From positions 1-27,110 of the forward strand of contig CAMMLF010000004.1 in NCBI GenBank assembly GCA_946497585.1: a DNA stretch of 27,110 bases, in the 5' to 3' direction. Below, one piece after another: positions 1 to 6,537 of the stretch. Below the pieces are notes generated by a model. It ran no database searches. It saw only the letters and a list, made by a program, of their open reading frames with translations, and was not told where the DNA came from. The DNA comes from an uncultured Clostridium sp. (GTDB lineage Bacteria > Bacillota > Clostridia > TANB77 > CAG-508). Each line of letters starts with the position of its first letter. Positions within the stretch are counted from its first letter, which is position 1. A program made the translations under genes and the position numbers.

Positions 1-2
1 GA

Positions 3-244
3 GAAATAATCGAAGCAAGAGCAATGGCAAAGTTTAACTATGACAGTGGAGTAGCGTATGCAAAAGAAGAAGGAAGGAAAGAGCGGATTAAAGGAAGGAA
101 AAAAACAACGGTATAGATGATGGCAGAAAAGCCGAGAAAAAAGAGAATGCCAAAAGAATGAAAGAACTAAAAATGTCAGATGAGCAAATATGTCAAATAT
201 TGAATATAACAGCAAATGAACTAAAGGAATTAATAGAAAAATAG
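3..244 (+). pseudogene. 3' remnant of a PD-(D/E)XK nuclease family transposase / Rpn-like gene, frameshifted
   Basis: The first frame reads EIIEARAMAKFNYDSGVAYA, then a charged GRKE-rich stretch, and stops at 114-116. From about 92 a different frame runs on through a charged Lys/Glu linker to MKELKMSDEQICQILNITAN and stops at 242-244. A Tyr-Asp tail, then (E)GRKEG repeats, then a small helix-turn-helix-like end (KMSDEQICQILNIT) is the usual C-terminus of the Rpn/PDDEXK_2 'transposase' family, so I read the two pieces as one gene broken by a frameshift in the purine-rich repeat near 85-110. The catalytic N-terminal domain lies outside the window, so I cannot tell whether the gene is inactive or the shift is a sequencing error in a low-complexity run. 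Family assignment rests on tail architecture only. Confidence 0.6.
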
Positions 245-282
245 ATATGATGAGAATTAAATGTAGAGATAAAATTTAAAAC

Positions 283-323
283 GAACCTTCATTATTAGAT
301 TAAAAGTTTAATAATGAGGGTTC
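283..323 (+). terminator. Hairpin, probable terminator after the nuclease remnant
   Basis: The left arm GAACCTTCATTATTA (283-297) pairs with TAATAATGAGGGTTC (309-323) over 15 bp with one G-T pair and an 11-nt loop. It lies about 40 bp after the stop of the broken gene. The tract after it (ATTTC) is only weakly T-rich, so termination is likely but not certain. Confidence 0.55.
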
Positions 324-332
324 ATTTCAAAA

Positions 333-360
333 TGTCAATTGGTATGCTAATTTTTGACAC
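333..360. repeat. Degenerate family A REP-like palindrome
   Basis: Starts TGTCAATTGG and ends TTTTTGACAC, the same ends and length as the intact family A units at 662, 4003 and 6406, but the GGGACG core has decayed to GTATGC. It is an isolated old copy downstream of the hairpin at 283-323. Confidence 0.5.
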
Positions 361-382
361 AAATTTTTAATAAAAAATTCCG

Positions 383-411
383 TTGAAAAAATAGCTTTAA
401 AAATATATAAT
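383..411 (+). promoter_or_regulatory. Near-consensus sigma-A type promoter
   Basis: TTGAAA at 383-388 and a perfect TATAAT at 406-411 are separated by 17 bp. A ribosome-binding site (AAGGAG, 423-428) and an ATG (435) follow directly, so it should drive the 36-codon mini-ORF and possibly the surface-protein gene at 716. No operator is recognisable. Confidence 0.65.
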
Positions 412-434
412 TAAGAAAAAGCAAGGAGTAAAAA

Positions 435-545
435 ATGATAACAAAAATCGCTGAAACCCTTGAGGCTGTACATATATATATATATATCGTAGGGTTTAAT
501 AGAATAAACTTATGTAAACGTAGCAAAGCTATGTGTTTTAGGTGA
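435..545 (+). CDS. 36-codon mini-ORF with an (AT)n microsatellite, function unknown
   Basis: The product is 36 residues: MITKIAETLEAVHIYIYIVG followed by a basic tail with two Cys. A good AAGGAG site lies 7 bp before the ATG, and a consensus promoter ends 23 bp upstream. Codons 13-18 fall in a run of alternating A and T (about 472-487) that encodes His-Ile-Tyr-Ile-Tyr-Ile; adding or losing two bases there would shift the frame. The segment could equally be the 5' part of a structured RNA or a leader: AAACCC (455-460) can pair with GGGTTT (492-497) around the AT run. No family recognised. Expression signals are good; protein status is uncertain. Confidence 0.35.
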   Translation: MITKIAETLEAVHIYIYIVGFNRINLCKRSKAMCFR

Positions 546-661
546 ACGTAAAAATTCGCTTAAAGTGCATAGTTTTTTTGTGCTTTACGACAAATGGAGA
601 CAATCTATTTACTTGCACAACAGCCTTAAAAAGCATCCAATTGAAATGCTGACATATAACT
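546..661 (+). other. Unassigned block between mini-ORF and surface-protein gene; open but startless frame
   Basis: No gene with a normal start is visible here. One frame stays open from 508 to 687 and reads like protein in places (GERKNSLKVHSFFVLYDKW), but it lacks an early ATG and a ribosome-binding site and runs into the family A repeat at 662. AGGCTGT (463-469) upstream and ACAGCCT within this block could pair at long range, and CGTAAA/TTTACG bracket 547-587. It may be a decayed gene fragment, a structured leader RNA, or part of a dispersed repeat; I cannot decide. Confidence 0.3.
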
Positions 662-690
662 GTGTCAAAAGGGAGCGTCCCTATTGACAC
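662..690. repeat. Family A REP-like palindrome, single unit
   Basis: GTGTCAAAAGGGA (662-674) and TCCCTATTGACAC (678-690) form a near-perfect inverted repeat around GCG, with a single A/A mismatch. It lies just 5' of the surface-protein gene. An upstream in-frame GTG start would fall on the repeat's own first bases, which argues against that start. Confidence 0.8.
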
Positions 691-715
691 AAGTAAAACG
701 GAAGGAGATTTAAAA

Positions 716-1903
716 ATGAGAAAATTAAATAAGAAACAAAAGCTAATAATTCTAATATCAATAGCTACTATAATTGCGATATTAGGTTTAATAATAGGAG
801 CAAATGTAATAAGAAATAATATTGCAAATAATAGTTACGAGTCGTCAAATAGTGGCTCAAGCAATAGAAATTTATTGCCAGAATATATTAAAAAAGGAAT
901 AACACTCGGTGGAGTTACTGGAACATTAGAGAGCTTAGATACATCAGATGCAACAGCAACTCCGGAGGATATTTTAGAAGGTAAAACGGCTTATGTGGAT
1001 GGAAAAAAGATTACTGGAACAATGAAGGAGATTGTAAATCTAGGTAGCCTAGAAATTGGAGACTATGTAGCATATACACCTGATTCAGCAAGTAGTTATT
1101 CACTATCATCATCATATAGTGGATATAGTAGAAATCAAACAATAAGTCAACAATCTTTTAAGTGGAGAGTATTAAGCGTAAATGATGATGGAACAGTAGA
1201 TTTAATAAGTGAAACACCAACCTCTACAAGCATAATATTTAGTAATGCTGTGGGATACAATAATGCAGTATATTTGCTAAATGATATATCTGCAAGTCTT
1301 TATAGCAATGATAGTTTAGGCGTTACAGCAAGAAGCATAAACATAGAGGATATAGAAAATCATATGACAAGTGCAGGATTAGAATATGTGCATAGCTATG
1401 CTTCAAGTGTGGCTTGGGGACAAACTAAAACGTATACAATTCAGAACTTTAGTAGTTATCCAAACTTATATAGATACGAGGTCGGTTCAGGAATAAGTAC
1501 TACTGTTGTAAATACAAATGGAGCAAAACCAAGTGATAGTTATTATAGCAGACCAACCACTGAAGATGCTAATCAGGGAACATCATTAACAGTAACACAG
1601 ACTTTTTATAATCAATCGTTAAGTAGTGGCTATTATGATAATAGTATTTTTTATGATTTAATTCATTCCGGAAACACATATTGGGTTGCTTCACGATATG
1701 TAAACACTAGTGCATCTGTTGCAAATTTTGGAATTAGATATGTAAACGGAAATAATCTTAATGGTAATGTTTTATTTGGCTCGAACTATTTAGCATCAAC
1801 AAGCGATAGTCGTTGCATTCGAATTGTCGTTTCATTGAGTGCTAGCATTCAGTTAGATTCAGGAGATGGAAGTAGCTCAAGTCCATATCAAATAGCAGAA
1901 TAG
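716..1903 (+). CDS. Membrane-anchored Ser/Asn-rich surface protein, unknown function
   Basis: The product has 395 residues from the ATG at 716, which has an AAGGAG site 9 bp upstream; an alternative GTG at 662 lies inside a repeat and has no such site. A basic start and one hydrophobic helix (about residues 9-31, LIILISIATIIAILGLIIGA) act as an uncleaved anchor or signal, leaving an extracytoplasmic body. Residues about 60-105 hold a GITLGGVTGTL / KTAYVDGKKITGTM repeat. The body includes FKWRVLSVNDDGTVDLIS and, near the end, YWVASRYVN, ANFGIRYVNG and CIRIVVSLSASIQL followed by GDGSSSSPYQI. This end resembles uncharacterised clostridial exported proteins whose C-terminus reads like '(G)VRPVVSL...', related in style to DUF6273-type domains. 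No sortase motif is seen. The stop codon overlaps a family A repeat. Confidence 0.7.
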   Translation: MRKLNKKQKLIILISIATIIAILGLIIGANVIRNNIANNSYESSNSGSSNRNLLPEYIKKGITLGGVTGTLESLDTSDATATPEDILEGKTAYVDGKKITGTMKEIVNLGSLEIGDYVAYTPDSASSYSLSSSYSGYSRNQTISQQSFKWRVLSVNDDGTVDLISETPTSTSIIFSNAVGYNNAVYLLNDISASLYSNDSLGVTARSINIEDIENHMTSAGLEYVHSYASSVAWGQTKTYTIQNFSSYPNLYRYEVGSGISTTVVNTNGAKPSDSYYSRPTTEDANQGTSLTVTQTFYNQSLSSGYYDNSIFYDLIHSGNTYWVASRYVNTSASVANFGIRYVNGNNLNGNVLFGSNYLASTSDSRCIRIVVSLSASIQLDSGDGSSSSPYQIAE

Positions 1904-1999
1904 TGTCAATTAGAACCATCCCATTTGACATGTAGAAAAAGTGTAAGTTGATGTGTCAGTAGGGACGCTCCTGTCAATAGGGACGCTCCTGTTTGACAT
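1903..1999. repeat. Family A REP-like cluster (three half or whole units)
   Basis: Unit one (1903-1931) begins GTGTCAATTAGAACC and ends TTTGACAT; its first base is the last base of the preceding stop codon. Unit two (1953-1999) starts GTGTCAGTAGGGACGCTCC, repeats the half unit GTCAATAGGGACGCTCC, and closes with TTTGACAT. The AGAACC/GGGACG ending of half units recalls REP sequences mobilised by REP-associated Y1 transposases, but no such transposase is present in the window. Confidence 0.75.
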
Positions 2000-2011
2000 A
2001 TGCGAAAGTAA

Positions 2012-2052
2012 AAAAATGCAGAGAAATAAATCTCTGCATTTCTTTATTTTTC
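2012..2052. terminator. Rho-independent terminator, probably bidirectional
   Basis: TGCAGAGA (2017-2024) and TCTCTGCA (2031-2038) form a perfect 8-bp stem with a 6-nt loop. An A-run lies on the left and TTTCTTTATTTTT on the right, the classical intrinsic terminator layout. It closes the transcript of the surface-protein gene and isolates it from rpiA. Confidence 0.85.
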
Positions 2053-2057
2053 TATTG

Positions 2058-2086
2058 TTAAAAAAATCTTTTTATGATAATATAAT
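2058..2086 (+). promoter_or_regulatory. Weak candidate promoter for rpiA and the polysaccharide genes
   Basis: A perfect TATAAT lies at 2081-2086, about 60 bp before the rpiA start and just after the terminator. The hexamer 17 bp upstream (2058-2063, TTAAAA) is a poor -35, so strength is doubtful; TTGTTA at 2055 would need a 20-bp spacer. Position between a terminator and a well-spaced gene supports a new transcription unit starting here. Confidence 0.4.
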
Positions 2087-2146
2087 AGGGAATTTAATCA
2101 AAAAATATCTAAATTACAAAAAGCTTAGCAATAGGAGGAAACATAA

Positions 2147-2848
2147 ATGACTAATAATAACAGCAGTTTAAGCAACAGCCAAAACAGCTTGTTTACAATA
2201 GATATAGAAAAAATAGAAAATAAAGAAGTGAAAGAATCTTTAGCAGAAAAAATAATAGATAAAGTAAAGGATGGCCAAACTATAGGTTTTGGCTCTGGCA
2301 CAACTTCATATATAGCAACTGTAAAGATAGGAGAGAAGGTTCAGAAAGAAAATTTGAACATTACAGCTATTCCAACTTCAAATGAAATAAAAGAAGTTTG
2401 CGAGCATTATGGTATTAAAATAGGTAACTTGATTGAAAATGAGATAGACTGGGCTTTTGATGGAGCAGATGAAGCAGAACTTAAGAATAAATGGCTAATT
2501 AAAGGCAAAGGTAAAGCTATGTTTAAAGAAAAGTTAAATATAATAGCGTCTCCAAAAACATACATATTAGTTGACAACACAAAAATAGTAGATTACTTAG
2601 GTCAAAAATGCAAAGTTCCAATAGAGGTATTTCCACAAGCTCTAAAATATGTGTCAAAAGAGCTTGAAAAATTAGGAGCTAAAGATATAACGTATAGAGG
2701 CTTTACAGAAAATAACAATGGAATACTAGATGTAAAATTTGATAAAATAGAAAAAGACTTGGAAAAACAAGTAAAAGCTATTACAGGTGTAATTGAGTCT
2801 GGACTATTTTTGGAATATAATAATATAGAAATAATTAGGGAGGCTTAA
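2147..2848 (+). CDS. rpiA: Ribose-5-phosphate isomerase A
   Basis: The cytoplasmic 233-residue enzyme interconverts ribose 5-phosphate and ribulose 5-phosphate in the pentose phosphate pathway. Family landmarks are GFGSGTTS (47-54, phosphate loop), DGADE (105-109, with the active-site aspartates), IKGKGKAMFKEKL (118-130, with the substrate lysine and the Glu at 128 that aligns with the catalytic base), and a GV(I)ESGLF end. Family members usually have KGGGxA; here the middle glycine is Lys. About 16 extra Asn/Ser-rich residues precede the usual start, although AGGAGG lies 9 bp before this ATG. The gene ends directly against the next ATG (TAAATG), so it is co-transcribed with the glycosyltransferase that follows. 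Confidence 0.95.
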   Translation: MTNNNSSLSNSQNSLFTIDIEKIENKEVKESLAEKIIDKVKDGQTIGFGSGTTSYIATVKIGEKVQKENLNITAIPTSNEIKEVCEHYGIKIGNLIENEIDWAFDGADEAELKNKWLIKGKGKAMFKEKLNIIASPKTYILVDNTKIVDYLGQKCKVPIEVFPQALKYVSKELEKLGAKDITYRGFTENNNGILDVKFDKIEKDLEKQVKAITGVIESGLFLEYNNIEIIREA

Positions 2849-4012
2849 ATGAAAAAAATACTCTTTTCAGCGTATTCACTAGATGTTGGTGGAATTGAAA
2901 CAGCACTTCTTACTTTACTCAAATATTTAGTTAAAGATTATGATATTACTCTAGTGCTAGAAAAAAAGCAAGGGGTATTTTTAGAGGATTTACCAAAAGA
3001 TATAAAAGTTATAACATTCACACCAAGTAGTATAAAATTTAGCCCTATTAGAAAAGTTGTAAATTTTTTCAAACAATTAAGTTTTAAATTAAAATATAAA
3101 AATAAGTTTGATTTTTCAGCAGACTTTGCTACATATAGTATGCCAGCATCGTTTGTGGCAAGAACTGCTAGTAAAAATAATGCGATTTGGATACATAACA
3201 ATTATATGAATTTTTATGATAATGATATACAGCAATATAGAAAGTTTTTTAAGAGTTTGAAAATACAAGAGTTTAAAAAGATTGTTTTTGTTTCAAATTT
3301 GGATAAAAAAGTGTTTATTGCACAATTCCCAGAGCTAACCAAGCTGACAACGGTTTGTAATAATTTGATAGATTATGAAAAAATATACAAGTTGGCTAAT
3401 GAAAAAATACCAGATGAAGATTTAGAAAAGATTTTTGGAGAAGATTACCCTAATATTAAATTAAACAAATTAGCTAAAAAAGAGACAGAAAAACAAAGCA
3501 AAAAAGAAACAAAAGTTCCAATCTTTATAAATGTTGGTAGACACGATGAAAAGCAAAAGCAAATTTCTAGAATATTAGATGCCACTGAAAAGCTAAATAA
3601 AAATGGATTTAAGTTTAAAGTTTTATTGGTAGGTAAAGGAACAAATACCAAGGATTATGAACAGCTCATCAAAGAGAGGAAATTAGATAATATAATAATG
3701 CTTGGAGCTAAAAAGAATCCATATCCATATTTTAAAATAAGTGATTGCTTTTTATTATCATCACAATTTGAAGGGTATCCTGTAGTATTTGTGGAATCTG
3801 AAATATTAGGGCTCCCTATAATTACAACAGATGTATCAGATAGCAAAAAAGATATAGATGGAAAGTTTGGACAAGTTGTGGAAAACTCAGCAAAAGGCGT
3901 GTATAGAGGAATGAAAAATTTCTTAGAAAAAGGAATTAAAACAGATAAGTTTGACCCAGAAAAGTTTAATGAAGAAATAATAGAAAAAGTTAAGAAAATT
4001 ATGTGTCAATAG
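2849..4012 (+). CDS. Glycosyltransferase family 4 (GT-B fold)
   Basis: A 387-residue cytoplasmic or membrane-associated retaining glycosyltransferase that would add a sugar to a lipid-linked glycan. The N-domain starts ILFSAYSLDVGGIETALLTL with the GGIE acceptor-site loop. The C-domain has NVGRHDEKQKQ (about 227) and the EX7E nucleotide-sugar motif EGYPVVFVE (Glu308 and Glu316). A Lys/Glu-rich insertion (about 205-225, KLAKKETEKQSKKETK) sits between the two domains. AGGGAGG inside the end of rpiA serves the ATG, so translation is coupled. The last residues Met-Cys-Gln and the stop codon come from the family A repeat that begins at 4003, so the original C-terminus may have been replaced. Donor and acceptor are not predictable. 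Confidence 0.88.
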   Translation: MKKILFSAYSLDVGGIETALLTLLKYLVKDYDITLVLEKKQGVFLEDLPKDIKVITFTPSSIKFSPIRKVVNFFKQLSFKLKYKNKFDFSADFATYSMPASFVARTASKNNAIWIHNNYMNFYDNDIQQYRKFFKSLKIQEFKKIVFVSNLDKKVFIAQFPELTKLTTVCNNLIDYEKIYKLANEKIPDEDLEKIFGEDYPNIKLNKLAKKETEKQSKKETKVPIFINVGRHDEKQKQISRILDATEKLNKNGFKFKVLLVGKGTNTKDYEQLIKERKLDNIIMLGAKKNPYPYFKISDCFLLSSQFEGYPVVFVESEILGLPIITTDVSDSKKDIDGKFGQVVENSAKGVYRGMKNFLEKGIKTDKFDPEKFNEEIIEKVKKIMCQ

Positions 4013-4150
4013 GAACGCTGTCAGTGGGGACGCTGTCAATGGGGACGTCCCTTGCTTGACACGATAGTGTCAAAAAGGGGCGTCCCCATTGACAGCGTCC
4101 CCGCTGATAATGTCAAAAAGGAGCGTCCCCATTGACATTGACATTAACAC
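4003..4150. repeat. Composite family A REP element, long hairpin
   Basis: Several half units (GTCAATGGGGACGCT or variants) run in one direction and then the opposite. 4021-4062 and 4067-4107 are near-exact reverse complements with a GATA loop, allowing a stem of about 40 bp; a further inverted unit follows at 4110-4135. The element fills the gap between two glycosyltransferase genes and supplies the last codons of the upstream one. This arrangement resembles BIME clusters of paired REPs. Confidence 0.85.
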
Positions 4151-4166
4151 ATGAAAGGAATATATA

Positions 4167-5360
4167 ATGCCACAAATTAGTATCATTATTACTGCATATA
4201 ATGCTGAAAAAACTATTGAAAGATGTTTGAATTCAATATTAGACACAAAGTATAATGACTATGAAATTATACTTATTAATGATGGCTCAACAGATAATAC
4301 TGAAGAGGTTATTCAGCTTTTTGCAACAGATAAAATCAAATACTTTACCAAGCCTAATTCTGGTGTGGCAGACTCAAGAAATTTTGGCATAGAAAAGGCA
4401 AGTGGCGACTACATAACTTTTGTAGACAGTGACGATTACGTAGCTAGCAATTACTTTGAAAATGTTGATAAATATATGGCTCAAGATGTAGATTTAATTA
4501 AAAGGAAAGGCATCATTATTAATAACAAAGTAAACAATAAAGCGAGCATTGAAGACTGCCAAATAAATAATGAAGATAAAGGAAAAAATGAGGAAAACAG
4601 TAAGGCTCAGAACATAATTGTAGAAAGCGAAAAAATAGAAAAAATTGAAGGTGCTACATTTGAAATAACAACAGGTGAAGATGCTTTTAACAAACTATGT
4701 TTTACAGACAAATACCTAGACACTTTGTGGTCATACATTATAAAAAGGAGTTTGTTTACAGACAATAACTTTAAGTTTGAAACTGGAAGATATCACGAAG
4801 ATTTTGGATTGCTTCCATTGCTTATACTTAAAGCAAACAAAGTAGTATCCACAAATGATTATGTTTATTATTATGTTCAATCAGAAAATAGCATAATGAG
4901 GGAGCAAAATTTGTCTAAAACTATAAAAAAGGCTAAAGATGCACTTTTTCATTATGATAACATTTTAAGCACAATAGGAAATTATAATCTAAGCCAATTT
5001 ACTAAAGAAAATGTAAAAATATATTGCACAAATGCGATTTTGCTTAAGGTTAGTGAGTTTGAAGTAAATGTTAATGAGAGTAAAATACAGCACAAAGATA
5101 TTAATGATACTTCAAAAAGCACAGAAAAGAAATTGATTAATGAAGGATTGCAAAAAAATTATAATGATAATGAGCAAGATATAGAGGACAAGCTTGAAAG
5201 TGAGAGCAAAAATGAACAATATCTAAGAGCACAAAAATGGTACCTTGATGAACTTAAAAAAAGAAAGATATATAAAAATATTAAAGCAAGAAATTTAAAA
5301 CAATTAATCAAAAAAGTACTCTTATTTATAAACATAAAAATGTATTTAAAATTTTCTTAA
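4167..5360 (+). CDS. Glycosyltransferase family 2 with low-complexity insertions
   Basis: A 397-residue GT-A enzyme. SIIITAYNAEKTIERCLNSI opens the domain, INDGSTDN (38-45) binds the nucleotide, VDSDD (86-90) is the metal-binding DXD-type motif, and HED (210-212) occupies the usual catalytic-base position. Two hydrophilic stretches interrupt the normal fold: about 118-165 (Asn/Lys/Glu-rich, with NNKVNNKAS) and about 300-355 (Lys/Glu/Asn-rich). Without them the length would match ordinary 300-residue members of the family. The ATG has a GAAAGGA site. Unlike most neighbours it is separated from the upstream gene only by REP sequence. Sugar specificity unknown. Confidence 0.87.
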   Translation: MPQISIIITAYNAEKTIERCLNSILDTKYNDYEIILINDGSTDNTEEVIQLFATDKIKYFTKPNSGVADSRNFGIEKASGDYITFVDSDDYVASNYFENVDKYMAQDVDLIKRKGIIINNKVNNKASIEDCQINNEDKGKNEENSKAQNIIVESEKIEKIEGATFEITTGEDAFNKLCFTDKYLDTLWSYIIKRSLFTDNNFKFETGRYHEDFGLLPLLILKANKVVSTNDYVYYYVQSENSIMREQNLSKTIKKAKDALFHYDNILSTIGNYNLSQFTKENVKIYCTNAILLKVSEFEVNVNESKIQHKDINDTSKSTEKKLINEGLQKNYNDNEQDIEDKLESESKNEQYLRAQKWYLDELKKRKIYKNIKARNLKQLIKKVLLFINIKMYLKFS

Positions 5361-5442
5361 CAAAAATTTATATAAAATGTTTAAGCTTGTATAGAAAAAT
5401 AGATTACCATAAATTAATGATTGCAAAGGAGGCAAAACAAAA

Positions 5443-6402
5443 ATGCCTAAAGTTAGTGTTATAGTTCCAGTATATAATGTTGAAAAATATATAACAAGAT
5501 GTTTAACATCATTAATAAATCAAACTTTAGATGATTTAGAAATTATATTAGTAAATGATGGTTCTCAAGATAATTCTGAGCAAATAATAAGGCAGTTTAA
5601 AAGAAAACACAACAACATAATATATGTAACAAAAGAAAATGGAGGGCTATCTAGTGCTAGAAATTTTGGACTAATTTATGCAACTGGTGAATATGTGGCA
5701 TTTCTGGATTCTGATGATTATGCAGACAGAACTACATATCAAAAAATGTATGAAAAAGCAAAAGCTACAAATAGTGACTATGTTGAATGTGACTTTATTT
5801 GGCAATATCCAGATCGCCAAAAAATAGACACAGGATATAGGTACAAAGATAAAAAAGAAATGTTTGAAAAGGCTAGAGTTGTTGCTTGGAATAAGTTGAT
5901 AAAAAGAGATATTATAATAAATAACAAGCTGGAATTTCCAGTTGGCTTATATTATGAAGATGTAGAATTTTTTTATAAATTATTACCATATGTAAATAGT
6001 TTTGCATTCGTAGAAGAACCGCTTATATATTACGTTCAAAGAGAAGATTCAATAGTAAATAAGCAAGGAGCTAAAACAAAGCAAATTTTTACAGTACTAG
6101 ACAATGTTATAGAGTATTATAAAAAAATAGGATTATATGGCGAATATGAAACTCAAATAGAATACACGTGTGCTAGACTTTTACTATGTAGTTCACTTAA
6201 AAGGATGATACAAATTCCAGATAAAGTTACAAGGAAATTGCTGTTAGAACAGACTTGGCAAAACTTAAATGGTAAATTTCCTAATTGGAAGAAAAATGAG
6301 TTACTTAAGAAAAATAATACTATTAATGGATTGTTTATGAAAACAATGACTAATACAACATTCAAAATTTATACAAAAGTGCTAAGACTATTTTGGAGGT
6401 AA
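5443..6402 (+). CDS. Glycosyltransferase family 2
   Basis: A 319-residue GT-A enzyme of normal length. SVIVPVYNVEKYITRCLTSL, VNDGSQDNS (37-45), NGGLSSARNFG (67-76), LDSDD (88-92) and YYEDVEFF (169-176) are the complete set of motifs seen in capsule and cell-wall GT2 enzymes of the EpsJ/CpsJ type. AAAGGAGG precedes the ATG. The gene ends TTTTGGAGGTAA, four bases before a family A repeat cluster. It would add one residue of the repeat unit on the cytoplasmic side; donor unknown. Confidence 0.9.
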   Translation: MPKVSVIVPVYNVEKYITRCLTSLINQTLDDLEIILVNDGSQDNSEQIIRQFKRKHNNIIYVTKENGGLSSARNFGLIYATGEYVAFLDSDDYADRTTYQKMYEKAKATNSDYVECDFIWQYPDRQKIDTGYRYKDKKEMFEKARVVAWNKLIKRDIIINNKLEFPVGLYYEDVEFFYKLLPYVNSFAFVEEPLIYYVQREDSIVNKQGAKTKQIFTVLDNVIEYYKKIGLYGEYETQIEYTCARLLLCSSLKRMIQIPDKVTRKLLLEQTWQNLNGKFPNWKKNELLKKNNTINGLFMKTMTNTTFKIYTKVLRLFWR

Positions 6403-6405
6403 TGT

Positions 6406-6514
6406 GTGTCAATGGGGACGCTGTCAATGGGGACGCTCCTTTTTGACACTAACGTGTCAAAAAGGGACGTCCCCATTGACATCCCCATTGACAGGAGCGT
6501 CCCCAGATTAACAC
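6406..6514. repeat. Composite family A REP element, long hairpin
   Basis: Two forward half units (GTGTCAATGGGGACGCT twice) are followed by a reversed pair. 6407-6449 and 6454-6493 pair over about 40 bp with a TAAC loop, and GACAGGAGCGTCCCC plus a decayed TTAACAC end follow. In frame, the repeat can be read as Met-start peptide with repeated Val-Pro-Ile-Asp, which is a translation artefact of the repeat and not part of the next protein. Confidence 0.85.
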
Positions 6515-6537
6515 AAAATATAAAAGGAATAATAATT

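Noticed and set aside
510..560. Cyclic-di-GMP or other riboswitch (GCAAAGC core seen)
   Set aside because: The short GCAAAGC motif is present, but the paired helices and conserved loops of the class cannot be laid out around it.
662..715. GTG start of the surface protein inside the family A repeat
   Set aside because: No ribosome-binding site, repeat-derived residues before the signal anchor; the ATG at 716 has AAGGAG at good spacing.
1953..2150. 65-codon + strand frame between the surface protein and rpiA
   Set aside because: It starts within a family A repeat, runs through the terminator hairpin and overlaps the rpiA start; low-complexity Lys/Phe residues without a conserved look.
6406..6537. 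N-terminal extension of the ligase-like protein
   Set aside because: The 44 residues are a translation of the REP cluster (Val-Pro-Ile-Asp repeats); the ATG at 6538 has its own ribosome-binding site and the normal membrane-protein start.
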